The notes: generated by a model from the letters alone, not told the origin. A stretch of 64,000 bases of DNA from Lachnospiraceae bacterium (GCA_024403355.1 JAKSRW010000005.1:35659-99658); one strand, 5' to 3'; positions 9,117 to 19,027 are shown, counted from the stretch's first letter. Numbers and translations are program-made.

Positions 9117-9159
9117 TTTGATTTACATATTTTCAATGTATTGAAAGGATTTTGCAAGA

Positions 9160-10944
9160 ATGAAGGATAAACGAACTCAGCTGCAGGCCTTAAAGAAGGT
9201 TCTGCCTTACATAAAACCATACAGACTGCATCTGGCATATACGATACTGCTGGCCCTGTTTTCTGTAATATTTGCGCTTTATATTCCGATACTTACCGGT
9301 GATGCGGTAGATTTGATAACCGGGCTCTTTGACGGAAGTCTGGCTGTAAACGGAGCGGTTTCGGAGCTCTTTTGGCTTCCTCTTACCGAGCTTTTACTTA
9401 AAATGGCAGCGGTAATAGTGCTAAGCGCCATTACCCAGTGGCTGATGAGCCTTTGTAATAACCGTATTGTATTTTCTATCACTCAGGACATCAGACGAAA
9501 GGCCTTTAAAAATATCCAGCAGCTTCCGCTTTCATATCTCGATACGCATTCTGCGGGAGATATGGTCAGCAGAATGATAGCTGATGTGGACCAGTTCGCG
9601 GACGGTCTTCTGATAGGATTTACCCAGCTTTTTACAGGTGTTATCACAATTCTCGGTACGCTCATTTTTATGCTGGCGGAGAATTATATGATAGCGCTGG
9701 TGGTAGTGTTTGTTACACCTCTTTCACTATTTGTGGCTTCCTTTATCGCAAAGAGAACCTACAATATGTTTAAGGAGCAGTCTCAGACCCGAGGCGAGCA
9801 GACAGCGCTCATTAACGAGATGATTACCAACCAGAAGGTTGTTCAGTCCTTCAACCATGAGGAAGCTATTATTCAGCAGTTTAATGAGATTAATAGCAGA
9901 TTGCAGAAGTGTTCACTCAGGGCAACCTTTTTCTCATCGCTGGTTAACCCGAGTACCCGTGTGGTTAATAATATCGTCTATGCCGGCGTTGCATTGACTG
10001 GCGGTCTTTCAGTAATCCGCGGAGGACTTACTGTAGGCCAGCTGACCTGTTTTCTTTCGTATGCGAACCAGTATACGAAGCCCTTTAATGAGATTTCGGG
10101 CGTTATCACCGAGCTTCAGAATGCTCTTGCCTGTGCGGAAAGAGTATTTGAGATTATAGAGGCTGAGCCTCAGACGCCCGATGCCAATGATGCAAAGACA
10201 GTTCCTGCCGAGAATGCAAGGGGCAGTGTAGAGCTTAAGACAGTAGATTTCTCATATCTGCCTGACAAGCCCCTTATCAGCAATTTCAGCCTGAAGGTTA
10301 AGCCCGGACAGAAGATTGCCATTGTCGGTCCTACGGGCTGCGGCAAGACAACTCTTATTAATCTCCTGATGCGTTTTTATGATGTGGATGCGGGCGAGAT
10401 TTCGGTGGACGGTATACCGATTACAAGCATGACGAGAAAGGAGCTTCGAAGCTCATACGGTATGGTTCTTCAGGATACATGGTTGAAGAAGGGTACTATC
10501 CGTGATAATATTATCGTAGGTAAGCCTGACGCAACGGACGAGGAAATGATAGCGGCCGCAAAGGCGTCACACGCGCACAGCTTTATCAGACGTCTGCCTA
10601 ACGGATATGACACGGTTATTCCGGAGGACGGGGGCTCACTTTCGGGTGGTCAGAAGCAGCTGCTCTGCATTACCAGAGTTATGCTTTCATTGCCTCATAT
10701 GTTAATTCTTGATGAGGCGACGTCATCAATAGATATTCGTACAGAGCTTCAGATTCGTAAGGCTTTTGATGCAATGATGGAGGGAAGAACAAGCTTTATC
10801 GTTGCGCATCGTCTTTCTACAATTAAGAATGCCGATGTCATTCTGGTTATGAAGGACGGTAATGTTATTGAACAGGGAAGTCACGATGAGCTGCTTCAGA
10901 GGAAGGGCTTTTATTCGGAACTTTATTATAGCCAGTGGGCATAG
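9160..10944 (+). CDS. ABC exporter half-transporter, canonical-site subunit
   Basis: The 594-residue product has an exporter membrane domain (about 1-330) and an ATPase domain with Walker A GPTGCGKTT, signature LSGGQ, Walker B LILDEATSS and H-switch IVAHRLSTI, all canonical. Together with the preceding gene it should form an asymmetric heterodimer in the cytoplasmic membrane exporting drugs, lipids or peptides. It ends 26 nt before essC and no terminator is visible between them, so the secretion locus may be transcribed from the same promoter. Whether the exporter works with type VII secretion is unknown. Confidence 0.92.
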   Translation: MKDKRTQLQALKKVLPYIKPYRLHLAYTILLALFSVIFALYIPILTGDAVDLITGLFDGSLAVNGAVSELFWLPLTELLLKMAAVIVLSAITQWLMSLCNNRIVFSITQDIRRKAFKNIQQLPLSYLDTHSAGDMVSRMIADVDQFADGLLIGFTQLFTGVITILGTLIFMLAENYMIALVVVFVTPLSLFVASFIAKRTYNMFKEQSQTRGEQTALINEMITNQKVVQSFNHEEAIIQQFNEINSRLQKCSLRATFFSSLVNPSTRVVNNIVYAGVALTGGLSVIRGGLTVGQLTCFLSYANQYTKPFNEISGVITELQNALACAERVFEIIEAEPQTPDANDAKTVPAENARGSVELKTVDFSYLPDKPLISNFSLKVKPGQKIAIVGPTGCGKTTLINLLMRFYDVDAGEISVDGIPITSMTRKELRSSYGMVLQDTWLKKGTIRDNIIVGKPDATDEEMIAAAKASHAHSFIRRLPNGYDTVIPEDGGSLSGGQKQLLCITRVMLSLPHMLILDEATSSIDIRTELQIRKAFDAMMEGRTSFIVAHRLSTIKNADVILVMKDGNVIEQGSHDELLQRKGFYSELYYSQWA

Positions 10945-10970
10945 GCCGTACAGCCGAAGGAGACAAGAAA

Positions 10971-13900
10971 ATGCTTATTTCTGTTATGAACAATCAGGGT
11001 GTGGATTATCTTTCACTGCCTGAAAAAATAAGTGGACAATACTGGATCAGTACAAGTAAAAATAAGAAGATTGAAAATCTTGCAGGTATTGACGGTACTG
11101 ACGGAAAATGGATTCTGAAGAATAACCGTCATGTAAAAATCATAGGACCTGACGGTTCCTCTCTTAAAAGTATTGAGGTGCAGCCGAACGGAATCTATGA
11201 AATAGAGAAGGACCATACTGAGAAATTTTTCCTTCTGACAGAGCCCGTTACAAAGGACAGAGCTCAGTTTACCAAATACTATGTGGGGGCAAATGCAAGC
11301 ATTTCGATAGGCCGCGGAAGCGAGAACATGCTCTCGTTTACCTCTCCCTTTGTATCGAATAATCATGCGCTATTGACCTTTTCAAACGGACAGTGGCATA
11401 TTACCGACAATAACAGTTCAAACGGTACATATGTGAACAACCGAAGAGTATTTGATGAAAATCTGAAATTCGGTGACTGCATATACATACTCGGTCTGAA
11501 GATTATTGTAAGCAACAGCTTTTTTGCAATCAATAATCCTGACGGCAAGCTGACCGTTTCAAGCCGGATAATGAAGCTTGCGGGCCAGAAATATCAGATG
11601 AAGGAGGACGAGTTTGAGTACGAGCTTGAACCGACCAGATATTTTTACTGCTCGCCCCGTTTTAAGCGTGATATTGAAACTGCAAAGATAAAGGTGGATT
11701 CACCGCCTTCAAGTCCCATTCAGGATGAGCTGCCCTGGCCGCTCGTTATCGGTACCTCGCTTTCCATGGGCGCAATGTCTGCAGTAACACTGGTTAATGC
11801 CGCGCTTTCCTTCAATATCAGTTCACTTGTTATGGGCGGAAGCATGCTTTTGGGTACGGTATTTTTCCCCACCTTTACGAAGCGTTATGAGAAGAAGCGC
11901 AAGATAAAAAAGGAGAAGCTCAGACAGGAAAAGTATTCTGCTTATCTCGAGGAGGTTTCCGGAAAAATCAGGGATGAGATAAATAAGCAGGCAAGTATTT
12001 TAAATGAAAATATAGTTACTATCGGTGAATGTGAGAACAGAATCCTGAATGTACAGAGAAATCTCTGGGAACGCGGAATGGGTCAGAATGACTTTTTGAC
12101 AGTGCGCGTCGGCCACGGTGATAAGCTGCTTGATGCGGAGATTTCATATCAGGAACGTCGATTTACACTTAATGATGATAATCTTGAGGATAAGCTTCTT
12201 GAGCTTTGCGAGAAGCCGAAGTACCTGCATGATGTACCGATTTCTTACTCGATTTACGAGAATAAGGTTTCGGGTATTATCGGCAGCAGGGAGAAAATAG
12301 CGGAATTTGCCAAAGGTATCATTATCCAGCTTGCGGCACTTTACAGCTATGATGAGGTTAAATTCGTATTCCTTTATGACAAAAGTGATGCGGAGCAGTT
12401 TGATTTTGTAAAATGGCTGCCTCATATCTGGAATGAGGATAAATCCTTCAGATTCGTTGCAACAAATCTCAACGAGGTTAAGGAGGTTTCTGCATATTTC
12501 GAAAAGATTATCGAAAACAGACAGGCTATCAATCAGAACGAAATGGAGGATGTAACTCCGTATTATGTATTCTTCAGCATGAGTAAGGAGCTTGGAGAGA
12601 GAGCGGAGATGCTTAAAAAGATTCTTGCAGAAAAAGAGAATCTGCATATGAGCGTCGTTACCGTTTATGATGAGCTCAAGAATCTGCCGAAGGAATGCTC
12701 GATGGTAGTTGAGGTTAATAATCTCAAGGGTAAGCTTTTTGATAAGAATGATATTTCGGGAAATCTCATTGAATTTGTACCGGATATTGATTTAAGAAGA
12801 GACCCTCTTGAGCTTAGTACCGGTCTGGCAAATATTAACCTTGATACCTCAGGCGGAGGCTATTCTCTGCCCGGAATGATTACCTTCCTTGAATTGTTCG
12901 GAGTAGGAAAGGTTGAGCATTTGAATCCTCTGACAAGATGGAAGGAAAATGATCCCACCAAGTCACTTCAGACCTCAGTCGGTGTGAATACGCTCGGTGA
13001 GCCTTTTATGATTGACCTTCATGAAAAGTTCCACGGACCTCACGGACTTGTCGCAGGTATGACAGGTTCAGGTAAGTCGGAATTTATCATCACATATATT
13101 TTATCACTTGCGGTAAACTATCACCCGGATGAAGTAGCTTTCATTCTGATAGACTATAAGGGCGGCGGAATGGCCAAGGCTCTTGAAAATCTGCCTCATG
13201 TGGCGGGTGTTATAACAAACCTTGACGGTTCTGCAATTAAGAGGTCTCTTGTATCAATTGAGAGTGAATTAAAGCGCAGACAGGCTATTTTTGCAAAGGT
13301 CAGCAAGGAAATCGGTGTCAGCAATATTGATATCTATAAATATCAGAAGCTCAGACGTGAGGGCAAGGTTAATGAGCCTCTGCAGCATCTGTTCATTATT
13401 TCTGATGAGTTTGCGGAGCTTAAAACACAGCAGCCCGAATTCATGGCCCAGCTGGTCAGCGCGGCCCGTATCGGCCGAAGCCTCGGTGTGCATCTGATTC
13501 TTGCTACACAGAAGCCCAGCGGCGTGGTAGATGACCAGATCTGGAGTAACAGTAAGTTCAAGGTATGTCTGAAGGTTCAGGACCGTTCGGACAGTATGGA
13601 TATGCTAAAAAGACCTGATGCGGCAGAGCTTGTTCAGACCGGACGTTTCTATCTGCAGGTCGGATATAATGAGCTTTTTGAGCTTGGACAGTCAGCCTGG
13701 GCAGGAGCTACTTATTTTCCTTCAGACAAGGTGGTTGCGGAAAAGGACAATTCGGTTTCTGTTATTGATAATAACGGACATATTGTTCAGAGTGCAAAGT
13801 TTGACAAAAACAGAATTGCATTTGCCAGTGAAACAAAGCAGCTGGATGCAATTACAGCATATATTAAAAATGTTGCCATCGAGGAGCAGATTTCTGTTAA

Positions 13901-15530
13901 ACCTCTCTGGCTTGAGCCTATACCGGCACTTATTTATATCGATGAGCTGAAAAAGAAATACCATGAGGGCTCTGTAGCTTTTGAGTTAAATCCTGTAATA
14001 GGCGAGTATGACGATCCGGCTCACCAGCGTCAGTGTATTATGAGACTTCCTCTTTCAAGGGAAGGAAATGCAATAATCTACGGTGCGGCGGGAACCGGTA
14101 AGACTACATTCCTTAATTCAATGATTTACTCGCTTATGGAGGAGCATACACCGGAGGAGGTAAATATATTCATTCTCGACTTTGCTTCGGAGACTCTGCG
14201 TTCCTTTGCAAAGGCGCCTCATGTCGGTGATGTTGTTTTATCGTATGAAACCGAAAAGGTAAGCAATCTTTTCAAGATGCTTCTTGCGGAATCGGAAAAG
14301 CGTAAAAAGCTCTTTGCTGATTACGGCGGTGACTACCGTTCGTATATCAGGGAGTCGGGAAAGACTCTTCCCAATATAGTAGTTGTGATTCACAATTATA
14401 CCGCATTTGCGGAGCTCTTTGAGGAGAAGGAGGATGCGGTTTCGATGCTTTCACGAGAGGGCAGCAAGTACGGTATCTATTTCGTACTCAGTTCTCTTTC
14501 GACAAGCGGAGTACGCTTCAGACTGCTTCAGAATTTCAAGCAGCTTATGGTATTACAGCTTAATGATGAGAATGAGTATTCGAGCGTGGTAGGAAAGACA
14601 GACGGTATGGTTCCTTCGAAGATGAAGGGACGCGGTCTTTTCAGAACAGATGAGCTCTATGAGTTCCAGCTTGCAAATATCTTCAGGGAAGGCAATTCCT
14701 TCAGTGCTATTCAGAAATACTGCGCAGAAAAGGAAAAGGACTGGAACGGCGGTACGGCTGACAGAATTCCGATTCTTCCTGAGTATGTGGACGGGGATTT
14801 CCTTTCGGAGTATTATAATACAAATGCGCCTCTCAGTATTCCTGTCGGTGTTGAGAAGGGTTCACTGAAGGTAAACAGCTATCATTTTGAGGCATCATAT
14901 ATCAATATGATTCTTTCAATGGGTGAAGAGTGTTATGAATTTACATCAGACCTTATCGAGCTTATCGGAAGAAAGAATGCTGTAAAGACCAGCGTATTTG
15001 ATGTTCCGATGGCCGTAAAGACATTTTCGGATGCTAACGTTTTCAGAACCGCAAAGGAATGCGAGGATGAGCTTGTAAGGCTTTTCGATATGACGGTTCA
15101 GAGAAACAACAGCTACAAGGATGCGGTTGCACAGAACCTGGAGGTACCCGTATTTGAACCCTACCTCATCGTTATCAATTCGTTTGCGGCATTAAAGGGA
15201 ATTGTGTCACAGGAGGCTAACAAGAGACTCGAGCTTATTCTTTCGAAGGGCTGTAAGGAGTACAATATCTTCGTGATTATTTCCGAAAAATCGCAGCTGA
15301 CGAAGGAATTTGCTTATACAGCCTGGTATAAGGAGAAGATTACGGGAATCGACGGTATCTGGATAGGTAACGGAGTTCTTGAACAGTATACACTCAAGGC
15401 ATCGAAGGCAACAAATGAGATGCGTGAGGAGATTTCTTCAGTCTTCGGTTATGTATTTAAGCGTGGTAAGGCAACGAAGATTAAGGTTTTGAAGAACAGC
15501 AGGGAGGATGATGATTATGACGAACAGTAA
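10971..15530 (+). CDS. essC: Type VII secretion ATPase EssC/YukBA (FtsK/SpoIIIE family)
   Basis: EssC is the membrane motor of Firmicute type VII secretion. The 1519-residue product has an FHA-like region at the N-terminus (a clear FHA motif SIGRG near 112 and SSNGTYVNNRRV near 145). Two membrane helices lie near 255-305. Several FtsK-like domains follow: Walker A GMTGSGKSE (about 695) with Walker B-like HLFIISDEF (about 806), and a second Walker A GAAGTGKTT (about 1041) with LPNIVVVIHN in its Walker B position. The last 250 residues look like a third, degenerate ATPase domain. ATG at 10971 follows GAAGGAGA; the longer ATG at 10935 overlaps the ABC gene. It overlaps yukD by 14 nt. Confidence 0.95.
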   Translation: MLISVMNNQGVDYLSLPEKISGQYWISTSKNKKIENLAGIDGTDGKWILKNNRHVKIIGPDGSSLKSIEVQPNGIYEIEKDHTEKFFLLTEPVTKDRAQFTKYYVGANASISIGRGSENMLSFTSPFVSNNHALLTFSNGQWHITDNNSSNGTYVNNRRVFDENLKFGDCIYILGLKIIVSNSFFAINNPDGKLTVSSRIMKLAGQKYQMKEDEFEYELEPTRYFYCSPRFKRDIETAKIKVDSPPSSPIQDELPWPLVIGTSLSMGAMSAVTLVNAALSFNISSLVMGGSMLLGTVFFPTFTKRYEKKRKIKKEKLRQEKYSAYLEEVSGKIRDEINKQASILNENIVTIGECENRILNVQRNLWERGMGQNDFLTVRVGHGDKLLDAEISYQERRFTLNDDNLEDKLLELCEKPKYLHDVPISYSIYENKVSGIIGSREKIAEFAKGIIIQLAALYSYDEVKFVFLYDKSDAEQFDFVKWLPHIWNEDKSFRFVATNLNEVKEVSAYFEKIIENRQAINQNEMEDVTPYYVFFSMSKELGERAEMLKKILAEKENLHMSVVTVYDELKNLPKECSMVVEVNNLKGKLFDKNDISGNLIEFVPDIDLRRDPLELSTGLANINLDTSGGGYSLPGMITFLELFGVGKVEHLNPLTRWKENDPTKSLQTSVGVNTLGEPFMIDLHEKFHGPHGLVAGMTGSGKSEFIITYILSLAVNYHPDEVAFILIDYKGGGMAKALENLPHVAGVITNLDGSAIKRSLVSIESELKRRQAIFAKVSKEIGVSNIDIYKYQKLRREGKVNEPLQHLFIISDEFAELKTQQPEFMAQLVSAARIGRSLGVHLILATQKPSGVVDDQIWSNSKFKVCLKVQDRSDSMDMLKRPDAAELVQTGRFYLQVGYNELFELGQSAWAGATYFPSDKVVAEKDNSVSVIDNNGHIVQSAKFDKNRIAFASETKQLDAITAYIKNVAIEEQISVKPLWLEPIPALIYIDELKKKYHEGSVAFELNPVIGEYDDPAHQRQCIMRLPLSREGNAIIYGAAGTGKTTFLNSMIYSLMEEHTPEEVNIFILDFASETLRSFAKAPHVGDVVLSYETEKVSNLFKMLLAESEKRKKLFADYGGDYRSYIRESGKTLPNIVVVIHNYTAFAELFEEKEDAVSMLSREGSKYGIYFVLSSLSTSGVRFRLLQNFKQLMVLQLNDENEYSSVVGKTDGMVPSKMKGRGLFRTDELYEFQLANIFREGNSFSAIQKYCAEKEKDWNGGTADRIPILPEYVDGDFLSEYYNTNAPLSIPVGVEKGSLKVNSYHFEASYINMILSMGEECYEFTSDLIELIGRKNAVKTSVFDVPMAVKTFSDANVFRTAKECEDELVRLFDMTVQRNNSYKDAVAQNLEVPVFEPYLIVINSFAALKGIVSQEANKRLELILSKGCKEYNIFVIISEKSQLTKEFAYTAWYKEKITGIDGIWIGNGVLEQYTLKASKATNEMREEISSVFGYVFKRGKATKIKVLKNSREDDDYDEQ

Positions 15531-15774
15531 GGCACTGGTGGAGGTAAGGGTTCCTGCATCAGGTGAAAAATATGATGTCCTGATTCCTCTAGACAGTAAA
15601 ATTGGTGAGATAACCCGGCTGATTTCCAAAATAATCACCGATTTATCAAACGGAAAGTATCAGGCGGGAGAGGACGCAATACTTTGTAATGCGGACAACG
15701 GAATTATCTATGATGTTAATGTTGAGGCGGCCGAGCAGAATATAAGAACCGGTCAAAGACTCATGTTAATATAA
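15517..15774 (+). CDS. esaB: Ubiquitin-like type VII secretion protein YukD/EsaB
   Basis: The 85-residue product matches the size and plan of YukD/EsaB. It has a beta-grasp-like pattern starting ALVEVRVPASGEKYDVLIPL, a central helix (IGEITRLISKIITDL) and a hydrophobic end TGQRLMLI. EsaB is a small cytoplasmic factor required for EssC-dependent secretion in Bacillus and Staphylococcus. ATG at 15517 has AGGGAGG (15501-15507) at 9-nt spacing. Two in-frame ATGs at 15508 and 15511 are too close to it. Translation is probably coupled to essC. Confidence 0.88.
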   Translation: MTNSKALVEVRVPASGEKYDVLIPLDSKIGEITRLISKIITDLSNGKYQAGEDAILCNADNGIIYDVNVEAAEQNIRTGQRLMLI

Positions 15775-15797
15775 ATTATTTTTGAAAGGAGTACATT

Positions 15798-16103
15798 ATG
15801 GGAAAGTCAATTAGTGTATCATCGTTTGAGGAGATGGCTCGTGCATCGGCTAAGTTAGCAGAGATTTCAGGCACCTACAGAGAAATCTACAGACAGTTAA
15901 TGCAGGAAGCACAGACTATGGGGGCTGCTTGGGACGGTGCTGATAATCAGGCATTCGTAGAGCAGATTTCAGGTTTTACAGAGGAGCTTAATGCTATGGC
16001 TGATAAGCTTCAGACAGCCAGTGAGGCACTTAAGCAGCAGCATGATAACTATGTAGCACGTCAGGATGATAACATCGCACAGGTTAGAAAGCTTATCAAC
16101 TAA
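15798..16103 (+). CDS. WXG100 family protein (candidate secreted ESX substrate)
   Basis: The 101-residue all-helical protein has the WXG turn as WDG (residues about 44-46) between two long helices, the EsxA/WXG100 hallmark. It has no Cys and no signal peptide. WXG100 proteins are exported by EssC as helical-hairpin dimers. The start follows GAAAGGAG. It sits 23 nt after esaB and 18 nt before a second WXG100 gene, so the two may form a heterodimer. Confidence 0.92.
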   Translation: MGKSISVSSFEEMARASAKLAEISGTYREIYRQLMQEAQTMGAAWDGADNQAFVEQISGFTEELNAMADKLQTASEALKQQHDNYVARQDDNIAQVRKLIN

Positions 16104-16121
16104 TCAGAAGGGAGAATAATT

Positions 16122-16430
16122 ATGGCAGGAAATAGCATTACAGTTAATACCGATCAGGTCGAGGCTATTGCAGCTAAGCTTGATGACCTTAACGCACAGT
16201 TAAGAGAGCAGCTTGAGGAAGGCAGAAATACTATCAATAATCTTGAGAATATCTGGACAGGAGAGGCTTCACAGGCTACAGTTTCTTCTTTTGGTCAGTT
16301 CGCTAACAACTACTTCCAGAATTATGAGGATGTAATCAAGCAGTACACAGATTTCCTCAGACAGGCAGTTGCACAGGGATATTTTGATACTGAGACTGCA
16401 AATATCAATCTTGCGGATGCATTTAAGTAA
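16122..16430 (+). CDS. WXG100 family protein (candidate secreted ESX substrate)
   Basis: The 102-residue helical protein carries WTG (about 46-48) in the helix-turn-helix WXG position. Its C-terminus is YFDTETANINLADAFK, whose acidic/aromatic tail resembles export-tail patterns of Esx proteins. The start follows AGAAGGGAG. It is immediately followed by a strong terminator, so the motor and the first two Esx genes form one expression unit. Downstream genes need read-through or another promoter. Confidence 0.92.
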   Translation: MAGNSITVNTDQVEAIAAKLDDLNAQLREQLEEGRNTINNLENIWTGEASQATVSSFGQFANNYFQNYEDVIKQYTDFLRQAVAQGYFDTETANINLADAFK

Positions 16431-16453
16431 TTATTAATAAATCAAAAAGACTG

Positions 16454-16486
16454 CCCACCGCCTGATGGTGGTGGGTGAAGCTTTTT
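16454..16486 (+). terminator. Intrinsic terminator or attenuator after the WXG100 pair
   Basis: CCCACCGCC (16454-16462) pairs with GGTGGTGGG (16467-16475) around a 4-nt loop. A T5 run follows at 16482-16486 after GAAGC. The hairpin sequence with its TGAAGC flank recurs in opposite orientation at 37086-37113. Confidence 0.75.
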
Positions 16487-16587
16487 GGTTATAGGACTTT
16501 GCGGGATTATCTGAGGGGATGAGATTCGTTCTCTGAAATAAGGCTGTAAAGAGGATTATTAAACTATCGGAAGGTATGGGAACAGGA

Positions 16588-18306
16588 ATGAATACTGCTG
16601 TTGTAAATGAATGTGAATTATCGACTGTATTAAATACCTTTGTATATATGGACGATTATATTGTGGGCTGCGAGGGTAAAAGCCTGAAGGAGATTGTCAG
16701 CAGTCTGGATGGCAAAATCAAGCCCGGTGCTGCCGGATACCGTGAATATACGATGGTAAAGGAAGCAATAAAGGCCCATCCGGAGTGGGGAAATGTCAGG
16801 GTTCTTGATCAGAGTAATCCGGTGAAGTATTCGGGTAACGGTATCGGAGTTGACAACAGAACCGATAAGCTGACCGATGATTATATCCAGGCATCTACAT
16901 TTGATGACGGAAACGGTAATATTTATGTTTCATACAGAGGAACCGGAAATGGCCGCTGGGGAGATAATGCCGTCGGAATGTATGATGTCAGCACCGAAAT
17001 GCAGGAGGCTGCGGCAAATTATTACGATTATGTTGTGGAAAAATACGGGCTGGAAAATGAGTGTCTTCATAATGGTAAAAAAATCATTATAACCGGTCAT
17101 TCGAAGGGTGGAAATGAAGCTCAGTATACATATATGGCGGCGAAGTATTCGAACCTGATAAAGGACTGTATTAACGAGGACGGTCAGGGCTTTTCGGAGG
17201 CTGCAATAGAAAGATTTAAAAGGGAAAACGGCGAGGAATATTATAAATATAAATTAAAAAACATGTATTCAATCTGCGGTGACAATGATTTTGTACATGA
17301 TCTGGGAATAGTTATTATTCCTGAGGAGAATACATATTTTATCGAGACCTATGGGGATGAGCTTTTTTCATACCATGACCTGACCTATATGGGCAGCGGA
17401 GATACTGCCGTCGGAATAGATGAGGACGGAAATGAGTATGAGTATTACGGTTCTTACACAGGTCTCAACTGGACCAGGGAAAACGGAGAGATAGTGCATG
17501 GTGAGCAGGGACCGGTAGGACAGTTTGCCAAGCGTTTGTCAAAGTCGCTTATGACGCTGCCTCCGGATATGAGGGACGGAATCTCAAATACGGTTATGTA
17601 TCTGCTTGAATCATATATGAGCGGCGGAGAGATTATCGGTAATTTTGATATATCGACAGAGGACAATATTGAGGCAATAATCAGGGGAATTCCGATAGTA
17701 ATGGATGACCTTCTGAATACTCCGGAGGGACAGGCGCTGCTGATAACCATTCTTCGCGAAAAGGGCGAACAGATTCGTGAAAAGCACGGAATATTTGCTG
17801 AAGCAGGCTTTTATCTGGCTACAATATTCATTTACGAATCGAAGCTTTTTAAATATCTCAAAATGGGTATTCATATCACGCGTCTGGTATTTGATGCGAT
17901 TGATATTATCGTTAATGTTGCCAAGGAAGCAATCAAGCAGCTTGCAGAATTCTGGGAGAGTGTCAGAGAGGGCTTTATACAGATATTCGAGGGCATAGGT
18001 GACTGGTGCATCAGACACACTGCCGGCGGAAGATATGCCGCCGCAAATCCTTATGTGGTTGTGGATACTTCACTGCTTCTCTCATATGCATCGAAGCTTG
18101 ACAGCATTAACAGCAGGCTGGTTAGTCTCGATAATGATTTGTCAAGGCTTTACTCAAAGGCGAATCTGGGAGAGAAATTTACGATACAGAGCGCGGATAT
18201 GCGTATAAATTATTCTCAGACTCTGAAGCGGTGTGCGACATATCTGAGAGATACCGCAAACGAGTATAACAGTATAGAGAATGAACTGAAGAATGCGCTG
18301 CAGTAA
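16588..18306 (+). CDS. TslA-like type VII lipase effector (alpha/beta hydrolase + C-terminal helical targeting region)
   Basis: The 572-residue product starts with a DUF2974/Mbeg1-like alpha/beta-hydrolase domain. The nucleophile elbow is GHSKGG (about 171-176), and a later DGQGF and SYHDLTY may supply acid and His. Amphipathic membrane-like helices follow (about 395-460), then a C-terminal helical hairpin (about 480-572) ending ENELKNALQ. This resembles S. aureus TslA, a type VII lipase whose WXG/LXG-like part is at the C-terminus rather than the N-terminus. I chose ATG 16588 because AAGG (16571-16574) is too close to ATG 16576, but the latter is possible. The gene is paralogous to the one at 19028. 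Confidence 0.75.
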   Translation: MNTAVVNECELSTVLNTFVYMDDYIVGCEGKSLKEIVSSLDGKIKPGAAGYREYTMVKEAIKAHPEWGNVRVLDQSNPVKYSGNGIGVDNRTDKLTDDYIQASTFDDGNGNIYVSYRGTGNGRWGDNAVGMYDVSTEMQEAAANYYDYVVEKYGLENECLHNGKKIIITGHSKGGNEAQYTYMAAKYSNLIKDCINEDGQGFSEAAIERFKRENGEEYYKYKLKNMYSICGDNDFVHDLGIVIIPEENTYFIETYGDELFSYHDLTYMGSGDTAVGIDEDGNEYEYYGSYTGLNWTRENGEIVHGEQGPVGQFAKRLSKSLMTLPPDMRDGISNTVMYLLESYMSGGEIIGNFDISTEDNIEAIIRGIPIVMDDLLNTPEGQALLITILREKGEQIREKHGIFAEAGFYLATIFIYESKLFKYLKMGIHITRLVFDAIDIIVNVAKEAIKQLAEFWESVREGFIQIFEGIGDWCIRHTAGGRYAAANPYVVVDTSLLLSYASKLDSINSRLVSLDNDLSRLYSKANLGEKFTIQSADMRINYSQTLKRCATYLRDTANEYNSIENELKNALQ

Positions 18307-18347
18307 GAAGATTACTGCTGATTTTATGGGAAGGAAATGGCAAAAAT

Positions 18348-19025
18348 ATGGATTATTACTATAAGATGAGTCCGGGTTATGAGGTTGATAAAAAGATTGC
18401 GGACAAGGTCTGTGAGGAGCTTAAGAAGAAATACGATACAGACTTTCTGGTGCGCAGAATTGGAGACCGGCTTAACAGAAAGACAGCACGACTGTATGTA
18501 AGTCCTGCTGACAACAGTAATTTGGTTTTTACTGCGCATATTGAGCAGGATAGCAATATAGTAACTGATGATTATACAGCTGTAATTGCGGAAAAGAAGC
18601 TTGAAAATGAAATCATTGCCGGGATTTCAAAGGCTGAGAGTAATGTTTTTGCAAGAATATTTATTCCTAATCAGGCAGATTATGAGCTAAAAAAAAGGGA
18701 GTATACAGCTGCGGAGCTTATTAATGAGTGTGGAAGAAACGGCTTTCTGATGCAGCTGCTGGCAGAGTCATCTTTTGATATGGATGCATTTTTTACAGCA
18801 GCAAAAGAGGTTTGTGCTGTGAATGCTGTAAGTCTGGCAGGAAGTGTATATATTTTATCCGGTGAAAAATTCAGTGAGTGCCTTAAGTCTTCGGGTGATC
18901 TTCCGCACCCGAGCTTTACTGAAATAGAAAAAATAGGACCTGCCAAGCGTATGGATTTCACCGCAGATAAGGATTCGGCCAAGCTGGTATCAGAAGAAAG
19001 CTTCAGCAACAGGGAAGGGGTATAA
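18348..19025 (+). CDS. Protein of unknown function between two lipase-like effectors
   Basis: I do not recognise a named family. The 225-residue product is soluble and acidic, with no signal peptide or membrane helix. It has an N-terminal alpha/beta stretch (VCEELKKKYDTDF, then ARLYVSP and VFTAHIEQD...DDYTAVI) that resembles a domain common in clostridial hypothetical proteins. The C-terminal half is helical. RBS is GGAAGG upstream. It lies 41 nt after one lipase gene and 2 nt before the next. Its position suggests an immunity protein or a chaperone for the effectors, which is inference only. Confidence 0.7.
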   Translation: MDYYYKMSPGYEVDKKIADKVCEELKKKYDTDFLVRRIGDRLNRKTARLYVSPADNSNLVFTAHIEQDSNIVTDDYTAVIAEKKLENEIIAGISKAESNVFARIFIPNQADYELKKREYTAAELINECGRNGFLMQLLAESSFDMDAFFTAAKEVCAVNAVSLAGSVYILSGEKFSECLKSSGDLPHPSFTEIEKIGPAKRMDFTADKDSAKLVSEESFSNREGV

Positions 19026-19027
19026 GA

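Noticed and set aside
12144..12647. 167-codon minus-strand open frame inside essC
   Set aside because: It lies wholly antisense to the essC coding sequence, has no SD, and its translation is Ile/Leu/Cys/His-rich without domain pattern; it is a shadow of the real gene.
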